5,291 nt of DNA from an uncultured Chlorobiaceae bacterium. Its GTDB lineage: Bacteria > Bacteroidota > Chlorobiia > Chlorobiales > Chlorobiaceae. The position numbers were made by a program, and so were the translations under genes. Where the stretch lies: the NCBI GenBank assembly GCA_903904495.1, contig CAIVCU010000146.1, positions 1 to 5,291 of the forward strand, in the 5' to 3' direction. Under the pieces are notes generated by a model. It searched no databases. It had not been told where the DNA came from and saw only the letters and a program-made list of their open reading frames with translations. Shown in pieces: positions 1 to 5,291 of this stretch. The stretch's first letter is position 1, and each line of letters begins with the position of its first letter.

Positions 1-595
1 CCGGGATATCAACACCAGTATCCGTTTTATTGATTCCACTCTGGCCGCGAGTAAAAATCTGATCAAGAAGCTTGAAGAGGAGAACAGAACCTCCTCTTAT
101 CGTGTCGAATCCCTTGACCGCCTGGTTTCAGAGATGAAAGGTGCCATAAATACCAAAGACGGTGAAGTAAAAGCGCTCAAGGGTCAGCTTCAGAAGCTGA
201 ACAAGCAGATTTCTTCTTTTATGGCTACAGTGGATGTACTTGACAGGTTTATTCAGGATCAGGAAGTGCAGCTTTATACCGCTTATTACATTTCAGGCAC
301 CTTTAATGAACTTGTTTCAAAAGGTATTCTTGTACGCATTAATCCGCTTGAAAAGTTGTTCGGCAGCGAGTACCGTCTTGCTTCCGACTTTAATGTGAAT
401 CTTTTCAAAAAGGTTGATATTACCGAAACAAGGGATCTGTTTTTTGATAAGCCATTGTCCAGCCTGAAAATTATAACGCCTCATTCTGTAGGCTCTTACG
501 AGCTTGTTGGAGGAAAAACCTCATCCGTTCTCCTTATCCGCGATGAAAATTCCTTCTGGCAGAAATCCCGTTGTCTGGTAGTTGTTATTGAATAG
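1..595 (+). CDS. Coiled-coil protein with conserved C-terminal globular domain, N-terminus cut by window edge
   Basis: The reading frame is open from base 2 to the TAG at 593-595, giving the last 197 residues. The Met codon at 134 is internal, because the same frame continues upstream without a stop. Visible residues 1-88 are charged and heptad-like (KKLEEEN, ALKGQLQKLNKQISSF) and read as a long coiled coil. Residues 89-197 form a compact beta-rich tail with YYISGTFNELVSKGI, a KKVDIT segment, a HSVGSYEL segment and a final FWQKSRCLVVVIE. That pattern (YY-x-x-GT...KGI...VDI...SY-L...FW...S-LV) matches a family of coiled-coil proteins common in Bacteroidota and Chlorobiota, often with an N-terminal lipoprotein signal. 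I know of no assigned reaction for it. The signal sequence, if any, lies outside the window. The gene is 31 bp before ugd on the same strand, so co-transcription is possible. Coding status is nearly certain; family membership is from memory of the motif pattern. Confidence 0.85.
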   Translation, partial: RDINTSIRFIDSTLAASKNLIKKLEEENRTSSYRVESLDRLVSEMKGAINTKDGEVKALKGQLQKLNKQISSFMATVDVLDRFIQDQEVQLYTAYYISGTFNELVSKGILVRINPLEKLFGSEYRLASDFNVNLFKKVDITETRDLFFDKPLSSLKIITPHSVGSYELVGGKTSSVLLIRDENSFWQKSRCLVVVIE

Positions 596-626
596 TGCAT
601 GACGCGTTAACTCTTCTCCCTTTTTA

Positions 627-1964
627 ATGAAAATCACCATTTTTGGATCGGGTTATGTTGGACTTGTTACCGGCGCCTGCTTTGCGGAAGTCGGTAATGA
701 TGTGCTTTGTGTTGACATTGACCAGCAGAAAATCAATGCTCTCAATGACGGGCAGATTCCAATTCATGAGCCCGGGCTCGATGAAATTGTCGACGAAAAC
801 ATCAGGGCCGGTCGGTTGAGGTTTACCTCTGATTTGAGGGAAGGTGTTGATTTCGGGCTATACCAGATTATTGCTGTTGGAACTCCCCCCGATGAGGATG
901 GTTCCGCCGATTTGACTCATGTGCTCAGCGTCGCCGGAAGTATCGGTTCATTTATGAATGAGTACCGGATTGTAATCAATAAATCTACAGTACCTGTCGG
1001 GACGGCTGACCGTGTCAGTGAAAAAATCAGCAAAGTGCTTGCTGAAAGAAAGGTCGAAATTGATTTTGATGTTGTTTCAAATCCCGAGTTCCTCAAAGAG
1101 GGGGATGCGGTCAATGATTTCATGAAACCCGAACGCATAGTTATCGGCGTTGAAAACCCCCGTACCAAGGAGCTGCTGCGTTTTCTCTATTCCCCATTCA
1201 ACCGCAGTTCCGATCGTTTTATTGCTATGGATGTCCGTTCAGCAGAACTGACCAAGTATGCTGCAAACGCCATGCTTGCTACAAAAATCAGTTTCATGAA
1301 TGAAATTGCCAACATTGCCGAACGGGTGGGTGCTGACATCGAAGCTGTAAGAAAAGGTATCGGTTCTGATTCAAGGATTGGTTTTTCATTCATTTACCCC
1401 GGTGTTGGTTACGGTGGCTCCTGTTTTCCCAAAGATGTTCGGGCGCTCGAAAGGACAGCTCACCAGCATGGGTATCATTCACGAATTCTCCAGGCGGTCG
1501 AGGCGGTTAATCACGACCAGAAAAGCTCCATTGTCAGAAAGATAAAAGAGCATTTCAGTGACGATATCGAGGGTCGGGTATTTGCGATCTGGGGGCTTTC
1601 CTTCAAGCCGAATACCGATGACATGCGTGAAGCTCCAAGCCGAAGGGTTATTGAGGAGCTTTTAACGGGTGGTGCCAGTGTCAGAGTCTATGATCCGGTT
1701 GCCATGGATGAGGTGAAACGGATATATGGCGAAAGTGAAAACATAGTGTATGCATCGAACCAGGAAGATGCCGTGAAAGGCTCTGACGCTCTTGTTGTCC
1801 TGACCGAGTGGCTTGTTTTCCGCAGCCCAGATTTTGAAATGATCAAACGGGATCTCAGCCATCCTGTTGTTTTTGACGGCAGAAATATATACAGCCCGGA
1901 ATTTATGGAGCAGTTCGGTTTTACCTATTACTCCATAGGCCGTTCTCCGCGAGGAGTCTTATAA
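627..1964 (+). CDS. ugd: UDP-glucose 6-dehydrogenase
   Basis: This enzyme oxidises UDP-glucose to UDP-glucuronate in two NAD+-dependent steps in the cytoplasm, supplying precursor for capsule, exopolysaccharide and LPS sugars. The protein has 445 residues, the usual length for the bacterial TuaD/Ugd type. Residues 1-12 hold the Rossmann loop GSGYVG (7-12), with D30 at the end of strand 2 to bind the NAD ribose. STVPVG is at 120-125 and NPEFLKEG at 152-159. The central helix has KYAANA with K210 and N214, matching the catalytic Lys/Asn pair. The catalytic thiol is C266 in GYGGSCFPKD, with D270. The C-terminal UDP-binding domain shows WGLSFKPNTDDMREAPS (322-338) and ends near residue 445. All key residues are present, so it should be active. 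The ATG at 627 starts directly at the Rossmann strand (MKITIFGSG); only a pyrimidine-rich stretch precedes it, without a Shine-Dalgarno. The stop at 1962-1964 lies one base from the convergent thiD stop. Confidence 0.97.
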   Translation: MKITIFGSGYVGLVTGACFAEVGNDVLCVDIDQQKINALNDGQIPIHEPGLDEIVDENIRAGRLRFTSDLREGVDFGLYQIIAVGTPPDEDGSADLTHVLSVAGSIGSFMNEYRIVINKSTVPVGTADRVSEKISKVLAERKVEIDFDVVSNPEFLKEGDAVNDFMKPERIVIGVENPRTKELLRFLYSPFNRSSDRFIAMDVRSAELTKYAANAMLATKISFMNEIANIAERVGADIEAVRKGIGSDSRIGFSFIYPGVGYGGSCFPKDVRALERTAHQHGYHSRILQAVEAVNHDQKSSIVRKIKEHFSDDIEGRVFAIWGLSFKPNTDDMREAPSRRVIEELLTGGASVRVYDPVAMDEVKRIYGESENIVYASNQEDAVKGSDALVVLTEWLVFRSPDFEMIKRDLSHPVVFDGRNIYSPEFMEQFGFTYYSIGRSPRGVL

Positions 1965-1965
1965 C

Positions 1966-2781
1966 TCATTGCCAAAAACGGTAAAAGTGATGCAGAGGGC
2001 CGTGTCCATGTCCGAATATGTAGGCGTCACCTGCCTGAAGGGCTTCATCGATATAGACTTTTGCCTTTTCCACCGCCCGATCCGTAGTTTCCCCTCTGGC
2101 CATAAATGCCGCAATAGCTGATGAGAGCGTGCATCCCGTGCCGTGAGTATTGCCTGTCATGATTTTTTTTGAAGTGAACCAAATAAAACGGTTATCGTAG
2201 AGCAGGCAGTCTCGACACTCTTCACCTTCGCCATGTCCGCCTTTGACAAGTACAGAGGCTGTTCCGGTTTCAAGCAGTTTTGATGCACACTCCTCTATTG
2301 CTTCAGGAGTGACAGGTGCATATTTCATTCCTGTCAGGAGAGCGCATTCCGGAAGGTTTGGCGTGATCAGTGAAGCAAGGGGGAAGAGGTCTTCTTTCAG
2401 TATCGGGATAGCATCAGCTGGAAGAAGGGCTGTACCGCCGGTAGACGCGAGAACAGTGTCAAGAATGACATGAGGATTGCCTTTCAGCTCCCTCAGCAAT
2501 GCCGATACGGTTTTGATAGCGGCAGCACTTCCCAGCATCCCGATTTTTACAGCGTCAATTGAAATGTCACCAGAAATGCTCCAAAACTGGTCTCTGATGC
2601 ATTTTTCGCCAACAGGGTATATAGCGTTGACTCCGGTGGAGTTTTGGGCTGTAATGGCGGTTATGACCGACAATCCAAAACATTCAAGGGCGGCAAATGT
2701 TTTAATATCTGCCTGAATCCCGGCTCCGCCGCTGCTGTCTGAACCTGCAATGGTAAGAACTGTTGTATAGGATTTTTTCAT
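1966..2781 (-). CDS. thiD: Hydroxymethylpyrimidine / phosphomethylpyrimidine kinase
   Basis: ThiD phosphorylates 4-amino-5-hydroxymethyl-2-methylpyrimidine and then its monophosphate to HMP-PP, the pyrimidine donor for ThiE. From the ATG at 2781 the protein has 271 residues, close to the 266 of E. coli ThiD. Ribokinase-fold motifs are in order: AGSDSSGGAGIQADIKTF (12-29), TAITAQNS (41-48), KIGMLGS (79-85), LDTVLASTGG (107-116), ITPNLPE (139-145), VLVKGGH (177-183) and the anion-hole loop NTHGTGCTLS (211-220) with catalytic C217. The end, GHGPLHHF, is typical of the family. The frame also allows a TTG start at 2805 (eight more residues), but I prefer the ATG at 2781: its ATGA overlaps the thiE stop (2778-2781), repeating the arrangement at the tenI/thiE junction, and MKKSYTTVLTIAGSD has the normal N-terminal spacing. 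It is the last gene of the visible thiamin cluster. Confidence 0.96.
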   Translation of the reverse strand: MKKSYTTVLTIAGSDSSGGAGIQADIKTFAALECFGLSVITAITAQNSTGVNAIYPVGEKCIRDQFWSISGDISIDAVKIGMLGSAAAIKTVSALLRELKGNPHVILDTVLASTGGTALLPADAIPILKEDLFPLASLITPNLPECALLTGMKYAPVTPEAIEECASKLLETGTASVLVKGGHGEGEECRDCLLYDNRFIWFTSKKIMTGNTHGTGCTLSSAIAAFMARGETTDRAVEKAKVYIDEALQAGDAYIFGHGHGPLHHFYRFWQ

Positions 2782-3401
2782 CTCATGGTCGTTTTTATCG
2801 CGCAAAGGATTTCATGAGCAGCCATGGAGGGTTCTTTCGCCCTGCTGACTGCAGAGATGACTGCAACTCCTGATGCTCCGTGTGAGATAAGCAACGGGGC
2901 GTTTTCAACGTTGATTCCTCCTATGGCAACCACCGGAAGAGAAATAGCCTCTACTGCCTTTTGCAGGTTTTCAAGACCAAGAGGCGGATGCTCCTTCAAT
3001 TTTGAAACCGTCGGATAGATATGACCGAATCCGATATAATCAGCGCCGTCTTTTTCGGCCTGCACCGCCTCTTCAACCGAAGAAGCAGAAACGCCGATAA
3101 TGCTGGTGTTTCCAAGCATTTTTCGGGCTGCAGCAGCTGGCAGGTCATCCTGCCCGAGGTGAACGCCGTCTGCTTCACTCGCCAGGGCGATATCCACCCG
3201 GTCGTTGATAATGCATAGCGCATGGTGCTCGCGGCAACGTTTGCGGATCTCAACCGCCCATGTGAACAGCTGATGCCCTGAAGCTGTTTTATGGCGCAGC
3301 TGGATCATGGCAGCTCCTCCCTTGAGGGCTTCTTCAGCAAGAGCAACAGGACAGAAAGCCTCATCAGTAATAACGCAGAGAAAAGGTGACGAAGGAATCA
3401 T
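2778..3401 (-). CDS. thiE: Thiamin-phosphate synthase
   Basis: ThiE condenses HMP-PP with the thiazole phosphate to form thiamin monophosphate plus pyrophosphate in the cytoplasm. The 207-residue product is the usual length for a stand-alone single-domain (beta/alpha)8 barrel. Active-site residues are all present: Q34, R36 and K38 in IQLRHK, N66-D67 in INDRVDIAL, HLGQDD (81-86) with D86 as the second Mg ligand, S105 in GVSAS, the FGHIYPTVSK loop (125-134) with K134, VVAIGGI (157-163) and the phosphate-binding GVAVISAV (178-185). It is therefore expected to be the working synthase of the pair found here. The ATG at 3399-3401 overlaps the upstream tenI-like stop as ATGA (3398-3401), and its own TGA at 2778-2780 overlaps the thiD ATG. 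No Shine-Dalgarno precedes the start, so ribosome re-initiation from the upstream gene is the likely means of translation (inference). Confidence 0.96.
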   Translation of the reverse strand: MIPSSPFLCVITDEAFCPVALAEEALKGGAAMIQLRHKTASGHQLFTWAVEIRKRCREHHALCIINDRVDIALASEADGVHLGQDDLPAAAARKMLGNTSIIGVSASSVEEAVQAEKDGADYIGFGHIYPTVSKLKEHPPLGLENLQKAVEAISLPVVAIGGINVENAPLLISHGASGVAVISAVSRAKEPSMAAHEILCAIKTTMR

Positions 3402-4051
3402 GGGTAGAGGATGCGATGAAATTGTTCAAGGATATCCGGAAGCCGGACACTATCTCGAAAGATCGACAAGCCAGCTGTTCCGTAGGCGCCCTCATCCATG
3501 CAGAGTGCTGCATTGTGAGGAGTTACTCCACCAAGCGCATAGATTGGCAGCGAGCTTGCCCGGCAAAGCTCACCGAGCTTTTTCAGCCCTTGAGGAGGGC
3601 CATATTTCCTTTTGGAAGGAGTGTCGAAAACTGGTCCAAAAAGCAGATAATCAGCCCCTGATTGCTCGGCAACGTGCAAAGCTGCAGGAGAATGGATGCT
3701 GCATCCAAAGATCAAATTCGGGGCAAAAATGCGAAGTTTATCTGGATGACAGGCATTTTCCGGCAAATGGACACCGTCAAAAGCCGCTGCGAGAGCAACA
3801 TCTGCCCGCTCATTACAAAGAAGCAGCGATCCTTCTGGCAGCTTGATTTCCCTTGCCTTCATTGCCAGGGTTAAAATATGCCTTGTATCGAGATGTTTTT
3901 CACGGATTTGCACAATACAGGGAATATCAGCGGGAAGGAGTTTCAGCTGTTCAAGCAGAAGTACTCCCTTATCAGCATAAGCCTCTCCGCTGCTGATAAT
4001 GCAGATGCGCGGCAGGGGGGGCGGCGGCAGTTTTTTGTGTTCCATCTGCAT
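3398..4051 (-). CDS. tenI: TenI-like thiazole tautomerase (ThiE paralogue)
   Basis: The protein has 217 residues and is a (beta/alpha)8 barrel of the ThiE/TenI superfamily. It keeps VQIREK (47-52) and CNERADVALA (79-88), so its phosphate/substrate pocket is related to ThiE. The ThiE Asn-Asp pair reads N80-E81, and the Mg-binding GQDD after the HL is replaced by HLPENA (95-100). In contrast GCSIHS (116-121) places a histidine, H120, where Bacillus subtilis TenI has its catalytic His (SVHS), and DYLLFGPVFDTPSK (134-147) followed by ALGGVTP (172-178) matches TenI as well. TenI aromatises the thiazole tautomer released by ThiG, ahead of ThiE. I infer that role; a degenerate ThiE is the alternative. 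An unusual N-terminal LPPPPLP (8-14) precedes the first strand. Start: ATG at 4051, with an in-frame ATG at 4045 also possible and no clear Shine-Dalgarno for either. It is the first gene of the visible minus-strand cluster and ends in an ATGA overlap with thiE. Confidence 0.85.
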   Translation of the reverse strand: MQMEHKKLPPPPLPRICIISSGEAYADKGVLLLEQLKLLPADIPCIVQIREKHLDTRHILTLAMKAREIKLPEGSLLLCNERADVALAAAFDGVHLPENACHPDKLRIFAPNLIFGCSIHSPAALHVAEQSGADYLLFGPVFDTPSKRKYGPPQGLKKLGELCRASSLPIYALGGVTPHNAALCMDEGAYGTAGLSIFRDSVRLPDILEQFHRILYP

Positions 4052-4083
4052 AAAAAGCTTTAATTTCTCGTGGACAATACATA

Positions 4084-4089
4084 ATTATA
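4084..4089 (-). promoter_or_regulatory. Candidate -10 box for the tenI-thiE-thiD cluster
   Basis: Read on the minus strand this is a perfect TATAAT, 32 bases before the tenI ATG at 4051, giving an expected transcript start near 4077 and a leader of only about 26 nt. No convincing -35 hexamer lies 16-18 bases further upstream; the base sequence there is ATCAGT at 17-bp spacing. A leader this short could not hold a TPP riboswitch. The AT-rich region makes chance matches likely, so this remains a candidate. Confidence 0.3.
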
Positions 4090-4191
4090 ACCTTAATCAC
4101 GAACAAACTGATTTCTCAAAGTTTTTTTGGTGCAATGGTCTTCTCCTGTTTCGTCGTTGGAGTATAAACAGTTGCTGTAAACGATTCAAAA

Positions 4192-4221
4192 ATAACATCT
4201 CTATCGGTAACCTTCTATAAA
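4192..4221 (+). promoter_or_regulatory. Candidate sigma-70-type promoter for the repeat lipoprotein gene
   Basis: ATAACA (4192-4197, four of six bases of TTGACA) is followed after 18 bp by TATAAA (4216-4221, five of six bases of TATAAT). Transcription would begin near 4228, about 20 bases before the start codon. It lies in the divergent intergenic region and is in the right place for the rightward gene. This is a pattern match only. Confidence 0.35.
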
Positions 4222-4235
4222 AGAACAGGTTAAAT

Positions 4236-4241
4236 AAAGGG
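4236..4241 (+). promoter_or_regulatory. Ribosome binding site deciding the lipoprotein start
   Basis: AAAGGG is the only clear purine-rich Shine-Dalgarno-like site in this intergenic region. Two ATG codons follow in frame. From the last G there are 3 bases to the ATG at 4245 and 6 bases to the ATG at 4248. The second spacing is the better one, so 4248 is chosen as the start. Confidence 0.5.
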
Positions 4242-4247
4242 AAAATG

Positions 4248-5291
4248 ATGAAAAAAAACATATTGCTTGCCTTGGGCATTGCTGGGATCATGCTCGGCTG
4301 CTCAGACAAAAGTCGCTCTCCTGAAGACAAAGCGCAAGTCAGCACAGGAAGCGCAGGAAGCACTCCATCTTTTGTTATCGATTCAGCGCCGAATTTTATC
4401 TATCTGAAAAATCAGGGATTTTCGGTATCCAAAGACAGCCCTTATGATATCGTCTATTATACTGGCAATTATTACATATACAACAACACTCACTGGTATC
4501 GTTCATCTGATTACCATGGACCCTGGATTCTTATTCAGGATAGCTGGTTGCCCCCGCAGATTGGCAGGTACAGCTGGGAGGATATAAAGAAGTATCGGGA
4601 CAGTGCGTCCAGCAGTAATGTTAGTCTGAACAGTAAGAATCAGCGCGACGACGATAACAGGAGGCGAATTCTTGACCAGCGTAATGAAGTCAGCCACAGG
4701 ATTGTTCAAGATCAACCAAATGACGATGCCGACAACAGGTACGGCAGACCATCTTTTCTTATCGATTCACCGCCAAGTTTTGTCTATCTGAGAGATCAGG
4801 GTTTTTCAGTATCCAGAGGGAGCTCTTATGATATTGTATACTATGGTGACAGTTATTATGTCCGCAACAATGATCGCTGGTATCGTTCATCTGACTATCG
4901 CGGACCGTGGAATTTCATTCAGGAAGACAGGTTGCCCTCAAGGCTGAGAAAGCATACCTCAGATGATTTAAGGAGGTATCGTGATAGTGAGTTCCGCAGG
5001 TCTGATAGTCGGAATAATCAGTATCAGCGTGACGACGATAACAAAAGGAGGATTCTTGATCAGCGTAACGATGCTAACAACAGGAACCTGCAGGATCAGC
5101 AGAACAAGGCAGCCGAGAACAAGAGGAATCAGGACCAGCAGAATAAAGCAGCTGAGAACAAGAGGAATCAGGACCAGCAGAACAAAGCAGCTGAGAACAA
5201 GAGGAATCAGGACCAGCAGAACAAAGCTGCCGAGAACAAGAGGAACCAGGATCAGCAGAACAAAGCCGCCGAGAACAAGAGGAATCAGGAC
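4248..5291 (+). CDS. Predicted lipoprotein with duplicated WYRSS/GPW domain and 13-residue repeat tail, C-terminus cut by window edge
   Basis: The frame is open from the ATG to the last base of the window (348 codons, no stop), so the gene continues beyond. Residues 1-18 form a lipoprotein-type signal: KK, a hydrophobic stretch ILLALGIAGIM, then LGC with C18 as the lipidated cysteine; Ser at +2 favours the outer membrane (inference). The -3 residue is Met, less usual than Leu. Residues 40-167 and 168-295 are two copies of a 128-residue unit, about 58 percent identical over the first 107 positions by hand alignment. Each has PSF-x-IDS near its start, a YDIVYY segment, WYRSSDY-x-GPW (83-93 and 211-221), a YRDS motif and QRDDDN-x-RRILDQRN. 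From residue 283 the protein becomes identical 13-residue repeats, DQQNKAAENKRNQ, five complete. A similar WYR...GPW pattern occurs in other bacterial envelope proteins of unknown function. No enzyme motif is visible. An alternative start is the ATG at 4245, one codon upstream. Confidence 0.85.
   Translation, partial: MKKNILLALGIAGIMLGCSDKSRSPEDKAQVSTGSAGSTPSFVIDSAPNFIYLKNQGFSVSKDSPYDIVYYTGNYYIYNNTHWYRSSDYHGPWILIQDSWLPPQIGRYSWEDIKKYRDSASSSNVSLNSKNQRDDDNRRRILDQRNEVSHRIVQDQPNDDADNRYGRPSFLIDSPPSFVYLRDQGFSVSRGSSYDIVYYGDSYYVRNNDRWYRSSDYRGPWNFIQEDRLPSRLRKHTSDDLRRYRDSEFRRSDSRNNQYQRDDDNKRRILDQRNDANNRNLQDQQNKAAENKRNQDQQNKAAENKRNQDQQNKAAENKRNQDQQNKAAENKRNQDQQNKAAENKRNQD
4365..5132 (+). repeat. In-frame tandem duplication, two units of 384 bp
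   Basis: Unit one is 4365-4748 and unit two is 4749-5132. The period is exactly 128 codons with no internal gap: the PSF motif, the WYRSSDY motif and the QRDDDN motif each recur 384 bp apart. Hand alignment of the first 107 residues gives 62 identities. Conservation is strongest in the first 55 residues (the folded part) and in the last 15 compared; the positions between LP and QRDDDN are the most diverged and look like a linker. Confidence 0.85.
5094..5291 (+). repeat. 39-bp tandem repeat array coding DQQNKAAENKRNQ, cut by window end
   Basis: Complete units begin at 5094, 5133, 5172, 5211 and 5250; the sixth begins at 5289 and is cut after its first codon. Each unit is 39 bp and encodes the same 13 residues. 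Six codons vary among copies (Asp, first Asn, first Lys, both Ala and the last Asn), always at the third position. The encoded segment lacks aromatics and large hydrophobics, has five charged residues per unit (net +1), and would suit an extended or helical spacer. The total copy number is not visible. Confidence 0.93.

Noticed and set aside
1969..1985. Short hairpin TTGCC-AAAAAC-GGTAA as a terminator for ugd or thiD
   Set aside because: The stem is only five pairs with one wobble, and no T-tract follows on either strand.
2243..2716. Two open frames of 76 and 79 codons on the plus strand opposite thiD
   Set aside because: They are antisense to the conserved core of thiD, with no ribosome site or recognisable motif.
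3307..3846. A 179-codon open frame on the plus strand, opposite thiE and tenI
   Set aside because: It lies wholly antisense to two genes with complete conserved motifs, crosses their junction, has no family resemblance and has a composition (many Arg, His, Cys) typical of a shadow frame.
4052..4247. TPP riboswitch before the thiamin cluster
   Set aside because: No THI-box core was found on the minus strand; TTTGAGAAATC near 4112-4122 only loosely resembles the CTGAGA element and lacks the second conserved half.
4097..4363. A minus-strand 88-codon frame across the intergenic region and the lipoprotein start
   Set aside because: It is antisense to the signal peptide and would overlap both candidate promoters. 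Its hydrophobic look (FFFIIFPLFNLFFY) comes from A-rich sequence read in reverse.
5094..5291. 39-bp repeats as a CRISPR array
   Set aside because: The copies are directly abutting with no spacers, and they continue an open reading frame as identical 13-residue repeats.

Overview
The window carries ordinary chromosomal genes followed by one unusual one. The composition looks moderate in GC by eye. Two things point to a Chlorobiota (green sulfur bacterium) or Bacteroidota relative: the first gene belongs to a coiled-coil family that I know mainly from those phyla, and Shine-Dalgarno sequences are weak or absent before most starts. The phylum assignment is an inference. No RNA gene, insertion sequence, CRISPR array or phage gene was seen.

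Layout. Positions 1-595 (+) hold the C-terminal 197 residues of a coiled-coil protein with a conserved globular tail of unknown function. Positions 627-1964 (+) encode a complete UDP-glucose 6-dehydrogenase, which makes UDP-glucuronate for surface polysaccharides. It ends one base away from a convergent minus-strand thiamin cluster transcribed in the order tenI-like (4051-3398), thiE (3401-2778), thiD (2781-1966). The three thiamin genes are joined by two ATGA stop/start overlaps, so they are almost certainly translationally coupled. A divergent intergenic region of about 196 bp (4052-4247) separates tenI from the last gene. That gene runs rightward from about 4248 and stays open to the window edge at 5291.

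How the genes work together. ThiD phosphorylates hydroxymethylpyrimidine phosphate (HMP-P) to the diphosphate. The TenI-like protein would convert the ThiG product into the aromatic thiazole tautomer. ThiE joins pyrimidine and thiazole to give thiamin phosphate. The two (beta/alpha)8-barrel proteins are paralogues. The first has lost ThiE metal-ligand residues and carries the TenI histidine, so calling it a second ThiE would be a misannotation.

The part worth a second look is the right end. A predicted lipoprotein contains a tandem in-frame duplication of exactly 128 residues (384 bp), each half with a W-Y-R-S-S-D-Y-x-G-P-W signature. It then passes into an array of 13-residue (39-bp) repeats, of which five complete copies are visible and the sixth is cut by the window end. 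All nucleotide differences among the five copies are synonymous. The array starts exactly at the residue corresponding to the last 13 residues of the first 128-residue unit, so one repeat appears to have grown from the end of the other. Its function is unknown.
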